A DNA stretch of 64,000 nt from Brachynemurus nebulosus (GCA_035578155.1 JAPWDM010000033.1:641001-705000); one strand, 5' to 3'. Counted from the stretch's first letter, positions 43,200 to 53,977 are shown. Numbers and translations: made by a program. The notes: generated by a model not told the origin, from the sequence alone.

Positions 43200-45220
43200 G
43201 TTGTAGTCCTCTACATTTTACCCAAGTTTTTTGTTATTATTGCTATTGCAACCAAACACAGCGCACATAACCATCACGAAAGTGCTTAAATATGCCAAAT
43301 ATAAAAATGTCTTTCTGCATGTCAGATTATGTCATTCAAATCAGTTAAAAATTTCTGTTTTAGTTACCTAGGAATACGAGTTTTACTAGATAGCCATCTA
43401 TGTGTCATAAATACAATTATCATTTAGCTATTTTCCGTAATATTGAGGCCTGTTTGAAGTAGGCGCTCTTAAACTTACCAAAATTCACTTAAATAAATCA
43501 CTTTTAAGCGCGAAAGCTGTAAAATTTGAAAAAAAAAAACTTAAGATAAAAATTTTTATTTTTTTATTTTTGGTTATTGTTGCTTTATTGAATAATTTTT
43601 ATCAACAAATAAGTATACTATTCCATTTAAAAAAAGGTAAGTTTGTATCGTATCTCGAAAACCACAAGAGCTATAAAGCTCCTGATTATTGCAACTGGTT
43701 GCCCCCGTCGATATCTACAACTCTTATTTGAACAATTTTTCGATTAAATCAACGGTTTGGCTGTAAATATTGTCTATTACACTCATGCTATCACATATTC
43801 TTTTATTTTATCTCTTTCTTTCTTCTATTCCTTTTTATTTGTTTGTCAAAAATGTCTCAAAAATGACAAATTTTAGGCCCCATTTTATCAGACAAATTTT
43901 TTTTTAAATGTTAATTGTTTTGTAATCAGGTTTCAATGTTTTTTAAAAATTGGGTATTTGACAAATTTCGAAAGAGGGTTTTAAAATATTCCAAATGACT
44001 TAAATATAATCCCAGTAATTGATTTTTGTATAAAAAAAAGCGATTTAAAGGAAAAAAAAGTTTTTTTTTATTTAATTGAATTTTGGTGCGGAAAAGGTAC
44101 AGGTAAAGGTATCTACAAAAATTGAAATATGTCAACGAAAAGGGCAAAAATATAAATACTCCATCAACTCACAGTCAGTAACGTACTGAGACGCATAATA
44201 TATACGACATACAGTTCAACACAATAACGCAGCATGTAACACAATGAGTTAGACCAGGGGTGGCCAACCTAAATGATCTTGCGGGCCACTTTGGAAGCGC
44301 ATCATAACTTCGCGGGCCGCATATAAAATTATGTGTTCTCATATTAGATATAACGTAAAAGCCCCTATACCAGAACACTATTTTTAGGTGTGTAATTAAA
44401 ACGGCTTATAAAAATTGATAAATAAATTAAACACTCATTTTTTTTCTTAATAAGCATGAAAGCAAGTTTTTTTAATCCAACGAATATATGTTTTTAAGAA
44501 AATATAAGCCAAAAATGTTTATTTATTAATATTTGTCTTTTACAAAAGGTTAGAACACATACCGGAACAAAAGCAAATTATTAACACTAGAAGCTAGACA
44601 CCCATTATTGGAACAAATCTCTATTATGAAATAAATTCTTAAACAAAGGATAAATAATGTATTTTATTCACACGTTATAATTATAATTCACAAATACTAC
44701 GATAAAACTGAATCTAAAATAAATAATTTTTTTAACCATTAACTTCTAATACTTAATATGTAATAAAAAATTAGATACCGTAAATTAGGATGAATATGTA
44801 CGAACTCAGGCTTCACACCGTACTTTTTTTGTATTTTTTTTTTTTATCAGTATCTATTCTTTAATATATTAAAAATTTACGCGAGGATGATCACTTTATT
44901 ATAGTAATCAAAAAACTTTGAAAATATCCCTGGTTTTTGCAAAAATAACAGAAGTCCTGTAATTTATTCTCTATGGTAATTTGGAGTCAAAAGAGACGAT
45001 CAGAGGGTGAATAGGGCCGATATGGAGGGCTAATCAAAATTCAAATTGACGTATAACATAATTTAATTACTGAAGTAATTATACTTCATGATTTTGTGTA
45101 GAAATAAAAACAAAAACTACAGTAAAGTTTATAAAGTATAAAAATATCATACTGAATGTGTTAAAAATATCAAATTACTTGATAACCTTGAAAGTACTCT
45201 GTTCTATGTTCCAATACATT

Positions 45221-45277
45221 GTAAATAATAAACAAATATGGAATACCATAAAATAACGCTCAAATCTATTAATATTA
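45221..45277. mobile_element. 57-bp retroposed insert, 15-bp TSD
   Basis: Flanked by exact direct repeats ATGTTCCAATACATT (45206-45220 and 45278-45292). The homologous place in the 34265-36255 copy (about 35611-35645) is uninterrupted. Reverse-complemented, the insert reads TAATATTAATAGATTTGAGC and GGTATTCCATATTTG, the same head as the 211-bp insert at 15395. Confidence 0.8.
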
Positions 45278-45940
45278 ATGTTCCAATACATTCTTAATCC
45301 GTCTCCAATCACCCCCCCCCCCTTTATACTGTCCGTGTTCATGTCTTCTCCGTTCTTGTTAACCTCCAACTTGACCCAAATATCGAGTTCTCATTATTTC
45401 CTCTGAATAAAAAATAAAAACAACTAAAAATTTTCTTCAGATATATTTCAAAATAACTAAAATTTCGATTAAACAACAATTTATTAATAAGAGCACCAAA
45501 GTAAATAGTTTTTAGATAAAGTTTTAAGAATAACAAAAAATAGCACTGTTTGAAGACCTCAATTTAAAGTGACTTTTTAATATTTTTTTTCCAACTTCAA
45601 ACTTAGCCGCTAACTCAAAAGAATAATTATTCTACTATAGTTTAAGGAAGATATATATGTTCACATTTACGTCTAATATTTTTAAACCAAGCTTACGAAT
45701 AATATTTTTCGTTTTGTCCCTATTCACCCGTCTCTCCCGATTGTGTCCGATCTAGGACGATATTCAATATGGCTGACTTTATTTATCCATAATAAGAATT
45801 TTGAAATATTTAAATCAAAATTTTTATATATCAATTGATTATACTTTCCAGAGTAAAAGAATATTAAGGATCACATAATTTTGAAACTCTACGTCAATGT
45901 TTTAAGCCAAAAAATAAATTTAAAATGTTTATAAAATACG

Positions 45941-47316
45941 TAAGGTAACGGGCCTAGTTTCTGACCTTTTAAGAGTGACGGCTGAGGTTAAACGACAGTA
46001 ATAAATATAAGTTTAAACTTAAGAGACAATTAATAATTTTATCAACTAGTTTATGGCTTTCAAAATAAAGTCATACAAGTAAAATAATGGGGTATTTGAC
46101 AATTTTTTAAAAACCATATTAGTGTGTTTATTACTTCTTACTAAACTCATAATACACATTTTTAAATTATTTTGTACTATATTTTTAATAAAAATCAAGG
46201 ATCAAATTTTAGTTTTTAAAAAGATCGCCAAAACGATGCTTTCTGTGACGCCAAATCGTATGACGTCATTGGCTCTAAAACATTGAGTAGTAGTAGTAGG
46301 TCTAGTAATGAAAATTAATATTTAAAAATTTTTTTCATAGTTACCAAAAAAGTAAACAGTTTTTTTCCTAACTACAAATATAATACCTACATATTCGAAC
46401 GAGCTTGTGACGTAAGCTGCTTTTGCTTGATGTTTTTGATTACGTCATTTTTAACGTAAATTTTGTAATTTTATTTAATTAAAATTTTTATATTTTTGAA
46501 TGAAATAACTTGTAAAAAAGCAATATTCAGTATCATTATGACTGGAGCAATTATTTAAAAATCAATATAGATATTTGTTCAACTACTGTCAAATACCCCA
46601 TTATTTGAATTGAATTAATAATTTAAATTAATGTTTTAAAAATTGACAAAAAGGACCCAGTTTCTGACCTTCAAAATTTCTCATGTGACAGTTTTTGACC
46701 CTGACAGTGGCCTAGTTTCTGATCCTTAAATTTAAAAATACAGTTTTTTAAAATTTAATTTATAAATAATTTTTTATTGATAAAAATGAATGTTTAATGT
46801 TATATACGTTATGAAAAATAACAAAAACTAATCGAAGATAACTATAAATAACAAAATAACTAACAAAAACTGGTTAGAATTTAATTGGGCCATACCGCTT
46901 TAGAAGTGAGCCTAGTAATTGACCCTCATATTTCAATAATAAAAATCATTCTAAGGTATTTTATAAATATTTTAAAATAAATTTTAAACAAATATTAACC
47001 TGCTCATATATTTTTAATTAAGTTTTCATACTTACATGATGAATATTGCGCAGATCAAAATGAGTACTTTGTAACAAACTGTTAGGAAACTACCAAAAAA
47101 ATAGTTTTTACACACATTTTAAACTTAAAAATTCTTTTTTATTTAGTTAATATATTCTAAACTTTTTAAATTGCTGTTCATTAGACACAGAATAGATTAC
47201 TTTAAATTAAGAATTTATTTTTTTTCTTATTTAAAATATAGTTTTTTTATTAATTTATAACAAAGTTGAAAAGTTCAGAAACTGGGCCAGGGTCAATTAC
47301 CAGGTCTTTTACCTTA
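45941..47316. mobile_element. Element Y (third level of nest)
   Basis: Ends TAAGGTAACGGGCCTAGTTT and TAAGGTAAAAGACCTGGTAA (complemented), about 18 of 26 matching. The terminal motif GGCCTAGTTTCTGACC recurs internally at about 46650, 46708 and 46908 in varied form. The related core at 34265-36255 lacks it. It holds a further MITE at 46087-46601. No coding frame. Class unknown. Confidence 0.65.
46087..46601. mobile_element. 515-bp TA-flanked MITE (innermost level)
   Basis: Inverted ends ATGGGGTATTTGACA and TGTCAAATACCCCAT, with TA on both sides (46085-46086 and 46602-46603). The interior is AT-rich with no frame. Confidence 0.82.
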
Positions 47317-47572
47317 TATAATAATTTTAATAACCAAATACATAGAGTAAAATTTTTAGAACTTATGTTAAAACACATCTGTAAATAATACTTAAACAAT
47401 ATAAAAAGGTAATTTAGCTGTCCTAATCTCTTAAATGGACTAATAAAAATTATTTATATATTTTTATTATGCTAACTTCAAATTTAACTGGGAAATGTTA
47501 AAACTTATAACTCATTTGTTTTTAATAACGAGCATCGATCGAAATAAAAATAGGCGAATTCAACAAAAATTG

Positions 47573-47667
<95 letters not shown>

Positions 47668-48103
47668 TATATATTTCTTTAATTAAGTAAGAAAACATTA
47701 AATGCGAGGTGAATTTAAATTGAAAAATAACCATTCTGTTAATAATAATTTTTGTTATCAGAGGTTTCTTTCAAAAATAACTTCATTAATATATAAATGT
47801 CAAAACTGTTCGGACACAGGATCGCGTTCCAGTATGGGGGCTTTTACGTTACATTGGTTTTCACTACCTTTGTCATTATAAAATAAATATATTTTGTATA
47901 AGTGTGATGAATCTCGCGGGCCAAAATAAATTCAAGGCGGCCCGCGGGTTGGCCACCCCTGAGTTAGACATACACATGTACCAGTTCAACTCATTCTACT
48001 ATGAAAATATGTATAGGTTACTATGAATGTCCAAAATGCAGCCTATCTTAAGATACACTGGTGTGTGTAAATTAAAAATCACAATGTGATTGAAAAAATT
48101 ATC

Positions 48104-48176
48104 CGGATCGGCCGGGAATCGAACCTAGGATCTCCCGGTAACTAGCCAGGTGTCTTAGCCATTGGACCAACGATCC
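48104..48176 (-). tRNA. tRNA-Thr(AGT)-like gene or pseudogene
   Basis: Minus strand. All arms can be folded: acceptor GGATCGT/CCGATCC with one mismatch (7-66), D arm with GG in the loop, anticodon stem CCTGG/CCGGG with loop CTAGTTA (anticodon AGT), variable AGATC, and T arm CTAGG-TTCGATT-CCCGG with one mismatch. GGTTCGATTCC fits the B box. The anticodon arm and variable region resemble insect tRNA-Thr(AGT). Six T follow within about 10 bases, a possible Pol III terminator. Two stem mismatches leave a pseudogene or the head of a tRNA-derived SINE equally possible. Confidence 0.6.
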
Positions 48177-48239
48177 TGTGTTCGACAGCCACCCGAGCCA
48201 GACAATCAGTCAACCACCTATGTGTATTGGTACTCTCTC

Positions 48240-48372
48240 TAATGCGAGAAACAGTTACAATTTTTCAATTTCAAATATTATCGAGTGCTTGTGAAACATT
48301 ACTACGTATGACAAACTTTTGTTTGCATTTAAACACACGCAGTATTCATATGTTCACTTATCGTTCAGCTAA
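48240..48372. repeat. Dispersed repeat shared with 62045-62160
   Basis: TTACTACGTATGACAAACTT, ATTATCGAGTGCTTGTGAAA and CATATGTTCACTTATCG recur in inverted orientation next to the element at 60541-62055. Confidence 0.7.
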
Positions 48373-48388
48373 ATTGAAACTTTAAACT

Positions 48389-48556
48389 ATGGAGATTAGA
48401 CAAGGAGACGAAACCCAATGTATTCAAAAAAGTGTCCAAATCAAAGATGGCACTCGTGTTCGTCGGATACGAAAGCGGTACAGTACTTATTCTCAAATGG
48501 AACACTCTCAAATGGAAACGCAAGCTTCTATATTATCTTTGTTAGCTTTTGAATAG
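48389..48556 (+). CDS. Short basic ORF, unrecognised
   Basis: ATG at 48389 to TAG at 48554-48556, 55 residues. It reads MEIRQGDETQCIQKSVQIKD, GTRVRRIRKRYSTYS, then a small repeat QMEHSQMETQ and ends LSLLAFE. The middle is strongly basic (RVRRIRKR). Composition is less AT-driven than typical random frames here and codon use looks plausible, but I know no family match, no splice sites are evident, and its left flank is a dispersed repeat. It may be a piece of a transposon protein or a chance frame. Confidence 0.3.
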   Translation: MEIRQGDETQCIQKSVQIKDGTRVRRIRKRYSTYSQMEHSQMETQASILSLLAFE

Positions 48557-49303
48557 AATCTTCTGGAATCTTTTTCAATGTTCAACTCAGTTATAAACTC
48601 GGTTTTTCGATCGTTTTTAAAATAAACTTAACAATTTTTATCTTGCGTCGCATCATTTACATTGTATATTATATAATTCGCTGACGTCACTATGTAAAAT
48701 CGGAGTCAGTACCATTGGATATCCGCCGTATAAAGTAATTTAAACTATAAAGAGTTTGTTTCATACATATGTAATATATTTTGTTTATTCTCTTTGTAAT
48801 ACACGTCATCAATTTTCTTTCTCTGTTTCTTACAACTTTTCTTATCTTCTCTAATCTTTTTGATTTATGGCAATAATAGCTTTTTTGTAATAGGTAAATT
48901 TGGTCTATATTGTTAAATATATCTATCCGTTTTCGTATGACGTCATAAATATTTTAAAATGTAGTTATTCACGACACACGATTTTTAACTACTTTTAAAT
49001 TAGTTGAAAAGAAAAGCATACAATTTTTGTTGCGATAACTAAAAAAAAAAAGCTGAATGAACAACACGCCCATTTGTATAAAAAACCATAAACAAGCTTA
49101 ATTTATAAAAAAAGGATGTATGTATACGATTTCTGTTACCAGTTATCGTATTCACTCTTTCACTAATATAAAATTCAATTGTTCTGTTTGACAGCATTAT
49201 ATTGTTCCTTATTATCATTTTTGAATGATTTATTACATTTATTTTGTATTAAAAAAAATATATAAGAAGGGTATAAGAAGAAACTACAAATTTTAAATAA
49301 TAA
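48557..49303. other. No gene supported
   Basis: AT-rich sequence between the short ORF and the Harbinger MITE; nothing recognised. Confidence 0.4.
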
Positions 49304-49810
49304 AGAACCCATACACGATGAGATTTGTATCGCTACATGTTACAGGTATCAGTATCATGATACAGATCTCGTCGTGTATGTGACTGTCTCGGTATCACTG
49401 TATCAGTATCAGCAAGTATCAGCTGGTATCGTGCTTGTCTCAAGTATCGTGGTAACTATGGTTGCATTTTTATTTTGACAGTTAATAAAGTAAATAATTG
49501 TTATTTATTTGAATAATCATGTCTGCAGATAGAGATTTTTGGGAAGATTTTATTAATATGTATAAATTATATCCATGTCTACGAGATTCAAAATGTAAAG
49601 ATGTTTGTATTGCAATTGCTAATAGCACAGGTGTCACAGGTCGTAGATCGCACATTTCTTTACTAATAAGATTTTTTATCTGTACTGAGGTTTTACGATT
49701 CAGTCTCAGCGTGTGTGTGCTAAATAAACATGATACAAATCTCAGATATATGTATCGCTATTTGTATCGATACAAGGTATCGATACAGATCTCACCGTGT
49801 ATGGGGCCTT
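49304..49810 (+). mobile_element. PIF/Harbinger deletion derivative
   Basis: Inverted ends AGAACCCATACACGATGAGA (left) and AGGCCCCATACACGGTGAGA (right, complemented), with TAA outside each (49301-49303 and 49811-49813). GTATCGATAC and TATCAGTATCA-type motifs cluster at both ends. The inside holds the start of a MADF protein frame. PIF/Harbinger elements encode a DDE nuclease and a separate Myb/MADF-type DNA-binding protein and duplicate 3 bp (TWA), which fits. Confidence 0.82.
49519..49640 (+). pseudogene. MADF domain fragment of a Harbinger DNA-binding protein
   Basis: ATG at 49519, reading MSADRDFWEDFINMYKLYPC then LRDSKCKDV. This is the start of a MADF domain (F..FI.LY...PCL.D...KDY). After about 35 residues the frame runs into unrelated residues and the right terminal repeat, so only the first helix region remains. 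The open frame continues formally to 49857 but beyond about 49640 it is not MADF-like. Confidence 0.65.
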
Positions 49811-49813
49811 TAA

Positions 49814-50415
49814 GAGTAAAAACAAAGTTTGAAATGTTCTATACAGAACTGTATTAATAAGTATTTGTCGGAAACCTATTACAAACCTTTATTAGGTATA
49901 CGTTTCTCTTACTAAAATCCCCTCTATTTTTGTTTAATATGTGAACACGTCGGTTCGTTACGGCCATTAACGAATGTTCGTTATGTAAATTTAGTATGTA
50001 ATTATCGCAATTATAAAATTGTGTTTAAAATAAAAATTTGTTCAAGAACTTGTCCTAAAATTTGTTTAAATGAATCTACCACCAGAGTGGAACAATTAAT
50101 AGAAAATAACGAGAGTTTGAGATAAAGATTAGTAAGAGTGCATTTGCAGTCATCAAATTTAAGATTTGCAGTCATCAAATATACTAAATTAATAAAAGAA
50201 AAAGTAAACATAGAACTTCGGACTCCGTTTTCCCTACACCCTATTTTAATAATTGTCAGATTGAACAATCTATTAAACACCTGGCCTCACACACACCTGG
50301 CCTCACATATAAGGTACAAAGATACTCATATGAAAAATTTTAGAACACTATTTACTTTTAAGTTTTGTATTAAAAGCAATAATAAAAATTCAAAAAAAAA
50401 AATAAAAGCTAGTAA
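49814..50415. other. No gene supported
   Basis: Opposed short frames overlap at 50011-50280 and 50138-50476 without a family signature. Confidence 0.4.
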
Positions 50416-50864
50416 GGCCCGATCCGCATTAACGTTCCGCTCTCAGTACGATATCGCTACGTTCCCAATTCGATAAAATATTTTACACAATTAACAATGA
50501 GTGTATTCACATCAGCGCCCCGATATCAGTCTGATATCAGTCACGGTTCGCTCCCGCTCCAATACCAATACCACTCAGGTAATATTTTATCGGAGCGATA
50601 TCAGACTTGTTATGACTTGTACCTATAGTGTAAACACTTTTTTTTATTCCACTTTGCTCCGCTTGCATTCAGTTGTTATGAAAAGATATTTGTATCGAAC
50701 TGAGACCGAACAGGGGGCGTATCGACAGTAGCATTATAATGTGAATGGAGAATGAATAGGTACCAGCATGATCTCAGCACTGTAATGTAAACACAACAAG
50801 ATTATATCGGAGCGAGAGTGGAGCGGGAGCGTATCGATATCGGCACTATAATGTAAATCGGGCC
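50416..50864. mobile_element. 449-bp PIF/Harbinger-like MITE
   Basis: Inverted ends GGCCCGATCCGCATTAACGT and GGCCCGATTTACATTATAGT (complemented), flanked by TAA (50413-50415 and 50865-50867). GATATCAGTCTGATATCAG and GAGCGGGAGCG motifs lie subterminally. TAA duplication and GGCCC start agree with PIF/Harbinger. Non-coding. Confidence 0.85.
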
Positions 50865-50867
50865 TAA

Positions 50868-52815
50868 AGATATTAAATTCATATAAAGTAACAATTTCTA
50901 AATTAACCGCAGCTTGATCCCAGGAAATAAATCTCAGGTAACGTTAAATAAGAGAATGTTTATAAAAATTAAAAACATAATAGGCTGGCAGGAGCTGTGA
51001 CACATAGCTTCCTTGTACCTATAACATGTTTCTGTAAATCAGTGCGAAATGTATAAAAATCATATGAGTAGTAAATAAAATATCTATGTTTATTGGATTT
51101 TCTGCTTTTACGTCGCAGTCGCTACGATAACAGACACTCCATCTAAAAGTTGGTCCAACACTTGCCCCTTTTCAACGCCTGGAGTTCTGTCAAAAATCGG
51201 TCCGATATTTCTTGGATTATACACATTGGAAGATTTTATGGATACACAACGGACAAACCAAAGGAAGACGAATAAAAATTGTTCGAGAAACTACAAAATG
51301 CAAAGCGCGAGTGGTAATTTTGATTTTAGAAAATAAAAATCACTTATTGCCCTGAATTTATATATTAAAAAAGCTTTCTCTACTTTGGTAGATTCAGAAG
51401 CAAAATAATTGCCTACGGACTCTACCTGTATAAATCCAGTCTTGACATTCAGTGAGTTCAACTTCTTAGGCTGTAATTAAAGAGTTTAAAAACGACCATA
51501 TGTTGACTTGTATAATTTTAGTAATTTCTTCTAAACTTTTAGCGGATTTTACGATCGAAGCAGCGATTTCCATCCTTTATCGGCTATCTATTGTAATATT
51601 CTCTACACAACTTAAACAAGCCTAAAACATCCGTATTTTATCAAACGTATAAAGAGGTAAAGTTTATGACTTTGTCGGAGTGTACGACGTAAAAATCTTT
51701 GTAATACAGCTCAATTTTTGATATATGTATGTCTATAAAGGGTATAATTAATATAATATATTAAGGATATACAAGGGTGATTAGAAGCTAAGGACTAAAT
51801 AAAAATAAGCTCCTTAAATTACGCTACAAACTTAAAATATTGTTAACAAAGGATGTAATCAAAATGTCACTTAACAAATTTTATGGCTTAACTAATGCTA
51901 TATTTATTTAAATATAAGAAGTAGAAATAAAGTAAGAAGTATATACAAATGTCTACAATAAATACGCAATTAATATAGACAAATTATATAATATGCGTAA
52001 AACATTGTTTTTTTTTTTTTTACTTTAGTTCTAATAAAAAATTTAAAGATTATTAAAGAATTACAAATTGACTAGTATCGTAAACTTTTTGTTATGTCAT
52101 TATCGGATTAAAAATAAAAATAAAAATATTACATATGTACTTCATGTACTTTAACTATTCAAAGAGAGGGACAATATTATAGTATTCCGTACCAAAATTG
52201 GCAAAACGAAACATTTACGCAATCACTTCAATGTTTGTCCGGCTGTCACAAGCAATTTTCTCTGAAATCACTCGACGCGAAAATTTGAAACTTAGCACAG
52301 AGATAGGGTGTGGTTGCAGATTACAGATGTGAAGTTGAATTTCGATTCTGGGGATTAATTTTAGGAGATAACTTGGAAAGTGAAAACAAAATTTTTTCCC
52401 GAGCGCATTGAGTAGAGTACTAAACGAAAACCTTAAAGGACGAATTCGGTAATATATGTAACTACATACTTTTGTCCTTTTTTGGGAGAGGGGAGGTAAA
52501 TCATAAAAATTGCTGTTCCCGATCCTTATTATCAGAAGGGTTACTCAGAAAAATCTGAAAAAATTCATGAACATTAAGAATGGGATGTAGATTAAGCGAA
52601 AATTATCAGGACTAAATTTCCTTGTATAACTTTCTTGGCATATAAAAAAAAAATTCGTAACATATTTTGCTTTAATAAAGATGTTGTTTATCAATAATAA
52701 TTGTATTAATAGTATCTATGTTAAATGGATATTTTGGTAATTTTTTTATAAAGTGAGTTTTAGAAATTAAAGAAGTAAGGAATAGCAGATAAATCTGTAC
52801 GGAAAAAATATATAA
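50868..52815. other. No gene supported
   Basis: About 1.9 kb of AT-rich sequence. A T-run lies at about 52009. I found no frame, TIR or tandem repeat worth calling. Confidence 0.45.
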
Positions 52816-52819
52816 CAAT

Positions 52820-53085
52820 CTCGCGCGTGTGAAGTTGGCGTATCATTTCGTGGAAACTCATAAACAATTAAGAGTTCTGGCCTTATTTTCAATAGTTCTA
52901 GAGTTCCTGTTAGTTTAACCAAATAGTTCTGACCATTAAAGCAAAAAAAATGCCTTAGGACAAACTGAGACGCCAACTTCACGCAGCGTCTCACTTTGTC
53001 CTACGATAATTTCCTTGTCAGCAATTGTCAGATTTGAAAAGATTTGTAGTTCTACATGAGTTCTAAGAAGAGTTCTGCCTTTTAA
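52820..53085. repeat. Inverted duplication arm (pair of 59350-59635)
   Basis: Near-identical inverted copy of 59350-59635. Inside each arm CGTGTGAAGTTGGCGT and ACGCCAACTTCACGC form inverted ends of a ~160-bp unit (52838-52995), probably a MITE. Both copies keep the same frame, MRRCVKLASQFVLR..FFCFN through RPELLIVYEFPRNDTPTSHA (minus strand here, plus strand there). That may merely reflect sequence identity. Confidence 0.85.
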
Positions 53086-53185
53086 AGCAAAAAAAAAAAA
53101 AAAAAAAATTATCAAGATTAAATAGACAAGCAGATTCCTATATTTATAGATATCGAGATGAGACGCGGATCGATTCTTGAGAGTT

Positions 53186-53580
53186 CCTTTTTTCTCTTCA
53201 TCATTGTTCTATAGTTTCGAACCTATCGGCCAACTTTTTCGATCAAAAAATCTGAAAAATAAAAAAAAATTTTCCACCCCCAAGAGTAAAGTACCCTTGT
53301 ATGATTGTTCTCGCGCTGAAAATTTTGTTCTGAGTTGTTCTAGGCCTTTTCATCATTGTTCTATAATTTCAAGCCGAGCGGCCAACTTTTTCGATCAAAA
53401 AATCCGAAAAATAAAAAAAAATTATCCACCCCCCAAGAGTAAAGTACCCATTGTATGATTGTTCTCACGCTGAAAATTTTGTTCTGAGTTGTTCTAGGCC
53501 TCTTCGTCATTGTTCTATAGTTTCAAGCTGATCGGTCAACTTTTTCGATCAAAAAATCCGAAAGATAAAAAAAATTTTCA
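53186..53580. repeat. Tandem repeat, ~153-bp unit, ~2.5 copies
   Basis: CATCATTGTTCTATAGTTTC-like starts at about 53199, 53351 and 53505. Units contain CCAACTTTTTCGATCAAAAA and CCCCAAGAGTAAAGTACCC. No gene. Confidence 0.88.
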
Positions 53581-53794
53581 ATTTCGTTTTTCCAATAAAC
53601 GATGTAACGTAAAAACCTCTATACTGGAACGGGATCGAGTACTGGAACAGTTTTGACATTTACATATTAATGAAGTTATTTCTGAAAGAAACGTCTGATA
53701 ACAAAAATTATTATTAATAGAATGATTGTTTTTCAATTTAAATTCACCTCGCATTTAATGTTTCCTTACTTAATTATATATATATATATATATA

Positions 53795-53977
53795 CAGGGT
53801 GTAAAGTAAATAAGTTTCATCCTTTTGAGAGATGGTTTATCTCGGTGTAAAATTGCCGAAGACATAAAAATTTTTTCGGAATTCGCTATCTGAGAAAATC
53901 GCATCCCAGCCAGCTCATCGTTTAATATGAATTTCTCTGAATACGCCTCTGACCAAACTAAAATTATTCGCACCCTG
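53795..53977. mobile_element. 183-bp CAGGGTGT MITE
   Basis: Ends CAGGGTGTAAAG and TTCGCACCCTG with TA on both sides (53793-53794 and 53978-53979). Alternatively the left end pairs with CTTTACACCCTG at 58499-58510, giving a 4.7-kb element with 26-bp ends; the longer and better match favours that for the left terminus. Confidence 0.65.

Larger units (their letters stand above)
41636..43214. mobile_element. 1.58-kb TIR element inside P-type copy 2
   Basis: Left end TAGAGGACTACAACATGCGA and right end (complemented) TAGAGGACTACAACACGCTG. Homology runs inwards for about 100 bp to GTTAAAGCGCGGT. The terminal 12 bases GTAGAGGACTAC are almost palindromic. AAAAT flanks both sides and may be a short duplication. 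It contains the palindrome and hairpin array described next. No transposase frame. Confidence 0.68.
41330..43770 (-). mobile_element. P-type element relic, copy 2, internally deleted and interrupted
   Basis: Reverse-strand counterpart of 14950-16770. From the right: the outer block to 43410, then MVMCAVFGCNSNNNKKL (THAP start, about 43262-43212). After an insertion (41636-43214) comes KLKINDVINNVIHKITDPDV at about 41620, then a frame ending ICNTTLFIYKFKSYFAYGLI and the GACAGGTCTGCTGCAGGTGA block at about 41360. The middle of the transposase seen in copy 1 is missing. It lacks the 211-bp insert of copy 1. Confidence 0.65.
44353..47849. mobile_element. Family Z element, copy A (second level of nest)
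   Basis: Inverted ends ACGTAAAAGCCCCTATACCA and ACGTAAAAGCCCCCATACTG (complemented), flanked by TA (44351-44352 and 47850-47851). Both ends match Z copy B (53607 and 58937) and the left end matches 12820. The core (44630-45940 and 47330-47570) matches 34265-36255. It contains element Y, a 57-bp retroposed insert and a (TA)n tract at 47577-47662. No conserved coding frame. TA target duplication suggests a Tc1/mariner-type family. Confidence 0.75.
44255..47961. mobile_element. hAT MITE, outermost of a four-level nest
   Basis: Ends CAGGGGTGGCCAACC and GGTTGGCCACCCCTG with exact 8-bp duplication AGTTAGAC (44247-44254 and 47962-47969). The hAT part is only about 44255-44352 and 47850-47961 (about 210 bp, with GCGGGCCGC near each end); the rest is the inserted Z element. 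Confidence 0.92.

Noticed and set aside
53173..53458. 93-codon frame at 53177-53458 with internal repeats
   Set aside because: It spans two units of the 153-bp tandem array. The repeat in the protein is the DNA repeat.
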